24,412 bases of DNA from CAZGSN01 sp964371655 (GTDB taxonomy: Bacteria; Desulfobacterota; Binatia; HRBIN30), in NCBI GenBank assembly GCA_964371655.1, contig CAYJOD010000093.1, positions 1 through 24,412 on the forward strand. The letters run 5' to 3'. Shown one piece after another: positions 1 through 8,600 of the stretch; the first letter of the stretch is position 1; each line of letters begins with the position of its first letter. The notes under the pieces are model-generated. The model worked only from the letters and a program-made list of their open reading frames with translations. It did no database searches and was not told where the DNA came from. The position numbers and the translations under genes were made by a program.

Positions 1-2145
1 CGTGCTGGTTGGCGTCGGCGTGCGCGTCGGGTTCGCTAGCGATGTCTCGAAGCAGTACAGATGGCTGAGGTTGAGGATACCGCAGTTCTGGCTCCCATTA
101 TTGCCCCACGTGGTGTCGGTGTTGCTCTTGTCACCATACTCGCCGTCCGAACCATTGGTCCCGTCCGTCCAATCGGAGCACGTATTGGTAGACTTGGTCC
201 CGGTGTACTGCGAGCCCGTCCACGTCTGCGTAAATGACCCGGAGTTGCTCCCGTTGGCGGCAGTTACGATGGCGTTGTCCAGGCTGCTGTCGAGGAGATC
301 CGCCTTGCTGTTGGCGACCACCGTCGTGTTGTCCACCAGGCGAAACTCGTTGTCACCGATGCGGTCGCGGGCATCCACCGTGCTGGTCGACAGCCATGCT
401 ACCCACGTGCCACCCAGGCTGGCCGCGTCCGCATCCCCCTGACAGATCGTGTCGGCTCCGCCCAGACCGCCGAGGTTGCCGTCATAGGTCTGTTCGGTGT
501 TGAAGACGCGGCGCCAGTACGGCGTACTGGTGGCCGTCGCAGTCGGTGTGCGGGTGACCGTCGGTGTACGGGTCGGGGTGGTCGGCGGGCCGCTGAGCTC
601 AAAGCAGTAAAGATTGAAATTGTTGCCGCAACCCGAGGCTGCGTCGTCGGTCCAATTGCTGGCAGTTGAGCTCGAATCGCCGGAACGGGCGTTGCCGCCA
701 GCATTGTTGTCGAACCAATCCGCCGACGAGGCCCGACACTGGCTCGAGGCCAAATGATTCCCGTCGCTGCCCGTGCCCGTCCACACGCTGACGTTGCGGG
801 TGACACCGCTCTCATCCTTGTTGATAGCGTGGTCGAGCGTGCCGTCGCTGAGGTCTGCGAGACTATTGGCGACCTGCGTGGTGCCGTCGACCAACCTGTA
901 CGTAGAGTTCCAGGTGAGCTGAGCGATGGCATCACGGTTCTCCGTCTCACTCGACATCCAGGCTACCCAGTATCCTCCGAGGCCGGCAGCGCTCGCGAGG
1001 TCCGAGCAAATGGTATCGGCCAACGCCGTCGTCCCGGCGAAGTTGGCGTCTTGCGCAGTCGAGGTCACGAAGACACGCCGGAAGTTGGGTGTAGATGTCG
1101 CGGTCGGCGCCACTATCGGCGTGTCCGTCGGCGCCACGATCGGCGTGTCCGTCGGCGCCACGACCGGCGTGTTCGTCGGCTCCACGACCGGCGTGTCCGT
1201 CGACGTGACAATCGGCGTGTTCGTCGGTGCGACGATCGCCGTGTTCGTCGGCGCCACGATCGGCGTATTCGTTGCTGCGACGATCGCCGTGTTGGTCGGT
1301 GCCACGATCGCTGTACTGGTCGGCGCGACGATTGGTGTGTCGGTAGGCGCCGCGGCGTTGGTCGGCGTCTGCGTCGACGTCGGCGATGGGCCAGTGGTCG
1401 GCGTATCCGTCGCCGTTTCCGATGGAGCATTGGTCGCCGTGGCGATAGGCAATGGAGTGTCGGTAGCGGTGGGGGTGGGTGACGGGGTCGGCAGATGCTG
1501 CACGATGCCCTGAAAGTCGATCACACACTGGCTCAGGGCGCCCTCGTAGCTGTCGCTGGTCAAAGCCGGGCAACCACCAAAATTGACGGACAACCTGGGG
1601 AGCTTCTTGCGAAGGCCCTCGCTGCAACGAAAAAGATCCGGTGTGCTGGTGCTCTTCAGCGCCTTGATGATGCGCGAGAAAGCGCAGGTGAGATATCTCT
1701 TGCCTTCGACGTAATACCCGGCGCGGCAATAGTCCCCGCTTCCAGTACTGATGAGGTCGGAGCTGCGCTCGACGCAGATATCCGCCGCGCCCTGCAAGGG
1801 TATGGCACCGACGGGACAAGCTCCGAACGTTGCCTGCGCCGCAGCCATCCTTGCCTGCAGCTGCGCGACGCAGGGGAGAAGGTCGACGGGCAGCACCTTC
1901 CGTTCCCCCTTCGCAATTGCCCCTAGCTCGCAGCGCAGGAAGGCACGCGCTGCGTCATACGTTGCAGGCTCACAGCTCTGTGCGATCGCGACGCGCGCAA
2001 GGCCCAACGATGTGAGCACGAGAAACGCTGCTGCCATGGGCACAGCTAAGCCAGACCCCTGCTGCCGGCCGGCGGCACCCACATCGGCGGCTGCGGTACG
2101 TCGCAAGCCAACAAGTCGACTCAAGCAAAGCGATAGCGTTCCCAT
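1..2145 (-). CDS. Large secreted stalk protein with two DUF1554 domains (3' end outside the window)
   Basis: The minus frame is open from the ATG at 2145 to base 1 (715 codons, no stop), so the C-terminus is missing. An AGGGAG Shine-Dalgarno lies just upstream of this start. A second ATG at 2037 (codon 37) heads a better signal peptide (MAAAFLVLTSLGLARVAIAQ) but has no clear ribosome site. Residues about 55-215 are a Cys-rich region I do not recognise. Residues about 218-354 are a Thr/Pro-rich stalk. Residues about 357-516 and 544-700 are two related domains sharing ADT-IC, a GG-WVAW motif, a conserved NWTDD/DWTDG stretch and a terminal LYCFE. This pattern fits DUF1554 (PF07588), the endostatin/C-type-lectin-like fold known from Leptospira surface proteins that bind host ligands. 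A further Thr/Pro linker starts at the left edge, so a third domain may follow. An adhesin or ligand-binding surface role is inference. Confidence 0.82.
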   Translation of the reverse strand, partial: MGTLSLCLSRLVGLRRTAAADVGAAGRQQGSGLAVPMAAAFLVLTSLGLARVAIAQSCEPATYDAARAFLRCELGAIAKGERKVLPVDLLPCVAQLQARMAAAQATFGACPVGAIPLQGAADICVERSSDLISTGSGDYCRAGYYVEGKRYLTCAFSRIIKALKSTSTPDLFRCSEGLRKKLPRLSVNFGGCPALTSDSYEGALSQCVIDFQGIVQHLPTPSPTPTATDTPLPIATATNAPSETATDTPTTGPSPTSTQTPTNAAAPTDTPIVAPTSTAIVAPTNTAIVAATNTPIVAPTNTAIVAPTNTPIVTSTDTPVVEPTNTPVVAPTDTPIVAPTDTPIVAPTATSTPNFRRVFVTSTAQDANFAGTTALADTICSDLASAAGLGGYWVAWMSSETENRDAIAQLTWNSTYRLVDGTTQVANSLADLSDGTLDHAINKDESGVTRNVSVWTGTGSDGNHLASSQCRASSADWFDNNAGGNARSGDSSSTASNWTDDAASGCGNNFNLYCFELSGPPTTPTRTPTVTRTPTATATSTPYWRRVFNTEQTYDGNLGGLGGADTICQGDADAASLGGTWVAWLSTSTVDARDRIGDNEFRLVDNTTVVANSKADLLDSSLDNAIVTAANGSNSGSFTQTWTGSQYTGTKSTNTCSDWTDGTNGSDGEYGDKSNTDTTWGNNGSQNCGILNLSHLYCFETSLANPTRTPTPTST
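1105..1344 (-). repeat. Ten tandem 24-base units encoding the Thr/Pro stalk
   Basis: Ten in-frame 24-base units each encode eight residues of the pattern T-(D/N/S)-T-(P/A)-(I/V)-V-A-P, for example TDTPIVAP and TNTPVVAP. Degenerate TPT sequence extends the stalk on both sides, to about 1087 and 1494. Units differ mainly by single substitutions, as expected for an array growing or shrinking by slippage. The array also keeps other frames open and Arg- or Val-rich, which are artefacts. Extended Thr/Pro linkers commonly hold domains away from a surface and can be glycosylated; that role is inferred here. Confidence 0.9.
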
Positions 2146-2376
2146 TGCTCTCTCCCTCTAGTCGTTGGAATCTGTCCGCCCCTGGACTCCCGCACCCGAT
2201 TTCTTGCTGTCGAACCCTAATACCGCCACACCGACTTCGGAGTCTTGATCGAGTCCTGAACAGATCGTGAACGTTCCCTGAATCTCTGGTGAACCGCGTC
2301 GGGCACCGGGCCGTGCGGAAGCTTGCATCCCAGAACGCGGCTGTGCTCTAAATGGGTTACTGCGCGGATTCACTCT
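2146..2376. other. Divergent intergenic region
   Basis: This 231-base gap separates the divergent DUF1554 and regulator genes and must hold at least one promoter for each. I see the minus-strand Shine-Dalgarno at its left edge but no convincing -35/-10 pair on either strand. No inverted repeat long enough to call an operator is visible. Confidence 0.5.
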
Positions 2377-5300
2377 ATGATTGATCTCCGGGGAAGCTCG
2401 GGAACGGAAACGACCTACCGGTTCTCCGACGTCGAGCTCGATGTCGCCGGGCGCCGCGTGCTGCGCCGTGGCCAGGTGGTGTCGCTGCAGCGCAAGCCTC
2501 TCGATCTGCTCGTCTATCTCGTGCGCCAGCGCCAGCGTGTGGTCTCGAAGAACGAGATCTTGGATGAGCTGTGGCGCGACGAGTCGGTGGGCGAGAACTC
2601 GCTAGCCGTGTGCATCACGAAAATTCGTAAGGCGGTCGGTGATGACATCGAGGCGCCACAGATCATTCAGACCGTGCACGGGTATGGGTACCGCTTCATT
2701 GCGCCGCTTGCCGGCCAAGCGGCGGCCACGGACGTTGTGGAACACAACGGGGCGGCCGATCCGTTGGCGGCGGCGTTGGATCGACCCGCCCCACGCATCG
2801 TCGGTCGTGCGGCTGAGCTCGGCGCGCTGCATGTTGCGTGGGCGCGGGCGCTCAGCGGCCAGCGCCAGGTCACGTTCGTCACCGGCGAGTCGGGGATGGG
2901 CAAGACGATGCTGGTACAGGCGTTCGTGGCTGCCGTGGCGGATGGCGCCGCCGGTGACACCGCAGCGTTGGTCTTGTGGGGCGATTGCGTCGAGCAGCAC
3001 AGCGGGGTCGAGCCATTCATGCCGTTGCTGGATGCATGCGCGCGAGCGTGCCGCGGAGCCAACGCCGAGAGTGTCGTGCGGGTGTTGCACGACTACGCGC
3101 CGGCGTGGCTGCTGCAGCTCCCTGGGGTGCTCAGCCAAAGCGAGCGCGAACAGCTGCGCGCCGAATGGAGCGGGCTGACACCGGAGCGGTTGCTGCGCAT
3201 GCTGGCCGATGCATTTGCGCAACTCGCCGCTGTGCGGCCACTGATCGTCGTGCTCGACGATCTGCACTGGAGCGATGGCGCGACAATCGACGTGTTGGCG
3301 CGCATCGCACACGATCCCAGCCCGGCCCGCCTGCTGCTCATCGGCACCTACCGACCCGCCGACGCCGCCCTGCGACGGCCGGAGCTCACCGCCCTCGCGA
3401 CGCACTTGCACACCCACCGCCGCTGCGACGAGATCCCCCTGCACTATCTCGACGCCAGCGCGATTCCGGCCCTCGTTGCGGCGTACTTTGAAAGCGTCCC
3501 TGCGGCGCGAGAGCGGTGCGCACAGCTCTTCAACTGCACCCAGGAGCACCGCCATGGAGAGTGCAGCGACGATTCCGAATGCCGATTGCAGGCGCACCTC
3601 TTCGAGCGCACGCGCGGCCAGCCGCTTTTCGTGCACGCCGTGCTCAACCAGATATTGAGCACCGGAAAGCTCGGCCAGATACCCGACGATGTTGGTTCGA
3701 TGATTGAACACGAGATCGACGCCTTGAGTGCTGGCGAGCAGCGTGCCCTTGAGGTTGGCAGCCTTGTCGGTGTGGAGTTCGCGGTGCCGCTGATCGCCGC
3801 CGCTCTCGATGTAGCACCGGAACCGATCGAGGATTGCTTGTTTGCGCTCGCTCGGCGCCGGCGGATCATCGAGGTCGCGGGGAAGGTTGGATGGCCGGAC
3901 GGAACGGCCGGGGGTCAGTACCGCTTCGTGCATCCGTTGTATCCGGAGGTGCTCGCGGCGCGCGTCGCACCGACGCCGCGGCGCGCTTGGCATCATCGCA
4001 TTGGCGGGCGTCTGGCCACCGCGTATGGCGACCCCTCGACGACGTTCCATGCCGGCGCTTCGCCAGGGCTCAGGGCAGGCACGGCCAGCTTCATCGCGAG
4101 CACGATTGCACGCCATTTCGAGCACGCTGGAGATGCGGCAGCGAGCATCGAGTACTACCAGCATGCTATCGCAGCCGCGCAGGAGGAGCTTGCCTATCAG
4201 CGCATCGCCGTGGCGGCGGCGGCGGCACTGGCGTTGCTCGATCGCCAGCCACCGAGCCCCGAGCGTGCTCGACAAGTGCTTACCCTCCGAGTGGCCCTGG
4301 GGCCGGCGTTGGTGGCGCTCAAGGGCTACCCCGCTGCCGAGGTGGCCGAGAACTGCGAGCGCGTGATCCACGCGGCGCGCGAGCTCGGCGAGGCGGTGCC
4401 GCTCGCGCTTAGTTTGCTCCTGCTGGCGGCCGTTCAAGTGGTACACGGTGCCGCAAAAGCAGCCCTGATGTCTGCGCAGGAGCTCGAGAGCTTGGCCGAG
4501 GTCTTGCCTGCAGGGATGCAGCACATCGCGCTCGGAGGGCTCGGGCAAGTGCTCACTCTCTACGGCGAGAGTGGCCGTGGCCGCGGCTACCTTGAACGTG
4601 CCGCGGCGATAGCCGAGGACGAGCACTCTCTGCAGCCCACGGCTGCAGGCATCTGGATGGATCCAGCCGCGACGTTCGCGACCGTTTCCGCCTTGGCGCT
4701 GACGATGCTCGGATACCCCGACCAAGGTCGCGACCGCCTGCAGCGGGCGCTGGCGAGGGCGCGCCGACTGGACCACCCCATCTCGTTAGCGACCGTGCAA
4801 ATGGGGGCCGCCCTCCTCTACTGGCTGCGGCGCGACAACGAGGCTCTGGCAGGGAGCAGCCAAGAGACCTGCCGAATCGCTACCGCGCAGGGATTGTTCG
4901 CACCAGCCAACCATGTCCGGGTCCTAGGGCTTCTGTCACAGGCAGTGTGCACACCGACGCAAGCGCATGCGGAGGAATTGCTGCATGAAATCCAGACACT
5001 GGAAAAGCGCGGCATTCGAGTAGCGATGACCTGGCTCCGTTGCTTCGCCGCGGAGACGCTGGGATTTGCCGGCCAGCCCAAGCGTGGGCTCGCGGTGCTC
5101 GACGAAGCCCTCGCGCAGGTCGAGCGCGGCGGGGAACGGTTCGTTGAGGCAGAGATCCACCGCTTACGCGGCGAGTTGCTCTGGGCGTCGGGCAAAGCAC
5201 CTGCTCGCCGGGATCGCTCGCCGACGCGACGGCATGCCAAGGGCTCGACGAACATCGGTGAGGCCGAGGCCGCCGTGCGCCGCGCCATCGCCGTCGCCCA

Positions 5301-5484
5301 ACAGCAAAACGCCAAATGGTGGGAGCTGCGCGCCACGGTGAGCTTGTGCCGCATGCTGCAAGCACAGGGGCAGGCTGGCGACGCGCGTGACGCCCTCGCT
5401 GACATCTACGGCTGGTTCACGGAAGGCTTCGACACGCCGGACCTGCAGATGGCCCAGTCGTTGCTCCGCGAGCTTGGCGGATGA
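2377..5484 (+). CDS. Transcriptional regulator: OmpR-type winged helix, AAA ATPase and TPR-like repeats
   Basis: Residues about 10-108 form an OmpR/PhoB-type winged helix (LQRKPLDLLVYLV, VSKNEILDELW, ending HGYGYRF). Residues about 132-480 are an AAA_16-like ATPase with Walker A GESGMGKT (about 170-177) and Walker B LIVVLDDLHWSD (about 289-300). The remaining ~550 residues are Ala/Leu-rich helical repeats resembling TPRs. Family members are one-component regulators in which the NTPase and TPR parts sense a ligand or partner; the signal is unknown here. An unusual cluster, C381, C387, C396 and C402 with H390 and H392, lies inside the ATPase region. The ATG at 2377 has no clear Shine-Dalgarno. 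A TTG at 2323, preceded by GCGGAAG, would add 18 residues with no domain similarity. It is divergent from the DUF1554 gene, making that gene a candidate target (inference). Confidence 0.88.
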   Translation: MIDLRGSSGTETTYRFSDVELDVAGRRVLRRGQVVSLQRKPLDLLVYLVRQRQRVVSKNEILDELWRDESVGENSLAVCITKIRKAVGDDIEAPQIIQTVHGYGYRFIAPLAGQAAATDVVEHNGAADPLAAALDRPAPRIVGRAAELGALHVAWARALSGQRQVTFVTGESGMGKTMLVQAFVAAVADGAAGDTAALVLWGDCVEQHSGVEPFMPLLDACARACRGANAESVVRVLHDYAPAWLLQLPGVLSQSEREQLRAEWSGLTPERLLRMLADAFAQLAAVRPLIVVLDDLHWSDGATIDVLARIAHDPSPARLLLIGTYRPADAALRRPELTALATHLHTHRRCDEIPLHYLDASAIPALVAAYFESVPAARERCAQLFNCTQEHRHGECSDDSECRLQAHLFERTRGQPLFVHAVLNQILSTGKLGQIPDDVGSMIEHEIDALSAGEQRALEVGSLVGVEFAVPLIAAALDVAPEPIEDCLFALARRRRIIEVAGKVGWPDGTAGGQYRFVHPLYPEVLAARVAPTPRRAWHHRIGGRLATAYGDPSTTFHAGASPGLRAGTASFIASTIARHFEHAGDAAASIEYYQHAIAAAQEELAYQRIAVAAAAALALLDRQPPSPERARQVLTLRVALGPALVALKGYPAAEVAENCERVIHAARELGEAVPLALSLLLLAAVQVVHGAAKAALMSAQELESLAEVLPAGMQHIALGGLGQVLTLYGESGRGRGYLERAAAIAEDEHSLQPTAAGIWMDPAATFATVSALALTMLGYPDQGRDRLQRALARARRLDHPISLATVQMGAALLYWLRRDNEALAGSSQETCRIATAQGLFAPANHVRVLGLLSQAVCTPTQAHAEELLHEIQTLEKRGIRVAMTWLRCFAAETLGFAGQPKRGLAVLDEALAQVERGGERFVEAEIHRLRGELLWASGKAPARRDRSPTRRHAKGSTNIGEAEAAVRRAIAVAQQQNAKWWELRATVSLCRMLQAQGQAGDARDALADIYGWFTEGFDTPDLQMAQSLLRELGG

Positions 5485-5517
5485 CTGCCGTATCGGCCTT
5501 CGTACAAACAAAGCGCT

Positions 5518-5560
5518 GCATCCGCCGCACCTCGGTGCGCACGGCGCACCCTACGAAAAC
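5518..5560 (+). repeat. Copy of the GGTGCGCACGG palindromic repeat family
   Basis: This 43-base sequence, starting GCATCCGCCGCACCTCGG and ending CGCACCCTACGAAAAC, nearly matches the reverse complement of 11218-11259. It contains a GC-rich near-palindrome, GTGCGCACGGCGCAC. It lies in the gap between two convergent genes, just after the regulator stop. The same core appears at 11177-11197. Confidence 0.8.
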
Positions 5561-5565
5561 TGCTC

Positions 5566-5618
5566 CTTTCTTCCCTCCGCCCCGTTCGTCTCTCGGTCCC
5601 TGTGCCCCCACCCTCTTT
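5566..5618 (+). repeat. Single pyrimidine-rich arm of the GGGACAAAGGGA element family
   Basis: A stretch of short C-rich words (TTCCCTCCGCCCC, CTCGGTCCCTGTGCCCCC) closely resembles the 3' arms of the inverted repeats at 13628-13780 and 16545-16680, but no matching purine-rich arm lies beside it. It looks like a half or decayed element between convergent genes. Confidence 0.5.
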
Positions 5619-5649
5619 GAGAGCGTCGGGAGCCCTGCTCTCACCACGA

Positions 5650-8600
5650 TCACCGGAACGACTCGCCCATCTCGCTCAAGAGAGAGAAAGGGATGCGGCG
5701 GAATTCGTAGCGGAACTTGATGTCGCCCCCGAATGCACCGGCACCGGAGCTGGTATCGCTTTCCCAAGCGGTCAACAGCGAGACGCGACGGGTCACGCGG
5801 TATTCGAGTTGGACCGCGTGGCGCGATTCGACGCCGAAGCTGCTCCACGCCAACGCTCGCAGTTGCTCAGTGAGATCCTTGCCGATCGTGACCCGCGGCT
5901 CGATGGCACCGGTGCTGCGCGACTGCACCGTTTCAATCTGGAAACGGTCGAAGCCGACGAGCTGCCCGACACGCTTTTCCACCTCCCCGGTCGGGACCAA
6001 GGCCAGGGCGTCGGCAGCCGACACACCCCCACCCTCGCGCTGCAACTGGGCGCTGGTCTTGCCGAAGGTGGCGAGGCTGAACACGTCGGTCTGCGACAGC
6101 GTCGGATCGGAAGCATTGAACTGGATCCGCGGTTTACTGGCCGTGCCGCTCACGACCATCGTGATTCCGTAATCGCTTTCGGAGCTGACGACGCGCCCTT
6201 CCGCAGAGATGTTGATGAGCGGGTCGTTGCGATAGTAATCGCGGAAGTCGACGCTGCCGCCGGTGATTGAAAACTTGCGGCCACGCAGGGACACGTCGCC
6301 GCCGATGAACCCAACTCGCCCGCTGATAATCGGGGCCAACGTGTCGCCACGAAGCTGTAGGTCGAGCCACGCTTCGAGGTTGGCGAGGTTGTTGTCTACG
6401 AAGAATCCACCGCGCGAGTACACGATCAAATCCAAGCCGATCGGCCTCTCGATCGTCCGCACCTGCGGCAACGGCCGGCCGGCAAGTTGCTCCAAAAGCC
6501 ACGGCAGGATATCGGCCCAGTCGAAGTTGCGATCGTACAAGGCGTTGACCACCTCGACGCTTCCCGACAGCAGCGGCCGCTGCCAAGTTCCCTCGAAGCG
6601 GCCGTGGCCATTCACCTTGAGATCGAGACCCTCAGCCGCGTCGAAACCGACATCCTGAGCCTTCCACTCGACCGCCGGGCCGTTGCGCAAGTCGATCTTT
6701 CCCGACAGTTGAAACTCCCCGCCACCGGCGCGTCCTTCGAAGCCGTCGATGCGAATCTCGTCGCCGCGCAGAACGATCGCGCCATGTGTGCGTGTGAACG
6801 CCAGCGGCAATCCAAAATCAAGCATCACATCCTGGGCCTTGGCTTCACCCTCGAGATTCCACCCCGCATCGATGGAGTAGGTTGCCGCGGCGCGAACTGA
6901 GAACGGGCCACGCGTCGCGGCAATCGGCAAGTCGAATAGCTCCAGCAGGACCAAATCCCCCTGGCCGTCCGCCTGCAGGCGCAGATCGCCGCTGGTCGAC
7001 ATGGAACCACTGATCTTCAAGCGACTGTCTTCGTACTTCACGGCTAAGGAGCGGATCGTCAGTCGCCCGCGGGTCACATCGAAGACAAAGGGCTCGACCT
7101 CCTCGACGACGTGAGCATCGCGCTGCAGGCGGAAGTCACTGACGCGTAGCATACCGCTCGGGCTGTACAGATCGCTGAGGTCGCCGGACAGATTGAGGTC
7201 CGCCGTCAACCCGAGTTGCGAGGGGCTGTCCGCCAGGAGCAACGGTGTGAGGTTGGCATCATTCAACCGCGCCGCGAGCGTGTAGGCGAACGGCGGCTGC
7301 ACGCGCACGCCGGCATCGGCGGTTAGTTGCCCGCTCAAGGCGCTGGCGCGAACGTTCCATCGCCCCTGGTCCCCGCTGGCGACGACAGTGACGTCGCCAA
7401 GCTGATGGCGTGCCTGCGCGAGACCGGTGGCCGTCAGCTCGACCCTGCCGGAGAGCTCGCGCCAACGGCCGGATAGGCGGCCGCCGACGCGCATGCTGCC
7501 GCGCACATCCGGGCGCGCCAAGCGCTGAATCCCGGCAATGCGGATGGGATCGCTGGAGAAGCTCAGATCGATATCGTCCCACGACTTGCCGCTGGCCTTG
7601 GCGGTAAGGGTCTCTTGCGCCGCGTGCCCGAGCTCGACCTGGGCCTCCCACCGCGGTGACGGGGCACTGAGCTTGGCGCGCGCATTCGCGAACGGTTCAC
7701 CGTAGAGGCGCAGCGCTTGTGCCGAGAGCTCCGCATCCAGCCGCGGCGCCAGCCACGGCCCGCTGCAAGCGACCGAGGAAGTCAGAGCGCCGTCGCCAAT
7801 GGGCAGGTCAAAGCCGATGAACTTCTGCGCCACGCCGACGACTAGGTCGGTATCCACATCACGCAAGTCGAGCTTCCAATCGTTGCGCGCGGCTTCCGTA
7901 AGAGCGACGGTCCCGGAAAGCACACCCTCGCCGCCGCCCGTGGTCAGGCGCACGCCCGCTGTCGTCAAATGGCCGGCGGCGATGCTGACCTCACCGCGTA
8001 GCGCGTCGAGTGCGGTGCCACTCACCGCCGCCTCGGCCAGTTGCAGCTCGCCGCGCACCGTAGGGTGTTCGACGCTGCCGCCGAAGCGCGCCGATACTTC
8101 ACCGCGGCCACTCAGGCCGAGGCGCCCGACCGGCTGCGGCAACAAACCGCTCAACGCATCGAGGTCGACCACGGTTGCATCGACGTACCCGCCAAACTCG
8201 GCGCCGGCGATCGTCACCTCACCGGTCATTCGATTGCCCACCTGGTTGACCTGAGCGTACCCTTCGAAGGAGTGTGGGAGGATGCGCGTCGAGGCGTTCC
8301 AGGTGCCGATGTGGTTGGCATGCTCCGCCTCGATCGGCTGCGCCGTGCCGACGCCACGGATGCCCAGGTCGAGCGGGTCCAGAATGCCGGTGAGTTGGGT
8401 CTGGCCGTCGAGAAGGTTATGGAACGGAACGCCGGCACGGAGGACAGTCAACAACTTCTCGAGGTTGATATGAGCCCAACGCACGTCGGCCTGGATCGGC
8501 ACCTCGCGATAAACGACCAGCTCGACGGCGCCGGCGGCGCTACCCACGTCGCCGTCGATGTGCACGTCCTCGAAGGTCAGGCGCGAACGCCGGCGCGTAA

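Noticed and set aside
1105..1500. Long Arg-rich or Val/Gly-rich reading frames on both strands over the stalk repeat
   Set aside because: They exist because a 24-base in-frame repeat lacks stops in several frames. Only the minus frame gives the TPT stalk continuous with DUF1554 domains, a signal peptide and a ribosome site.
2602..4776. 724-codon open frame antisense to the regulator
   Set aside because: Its translation is Arg/His/Gln-rich with no domain, whereas the plus frame has clear wHTH and Walker motifs. It is a high-GC shadow.
5485..5649. Bidirectional terminator between the regulator and tamB
   Set aside because: The gap holds repeat fragments but no compact stem with a T-run on either strand.
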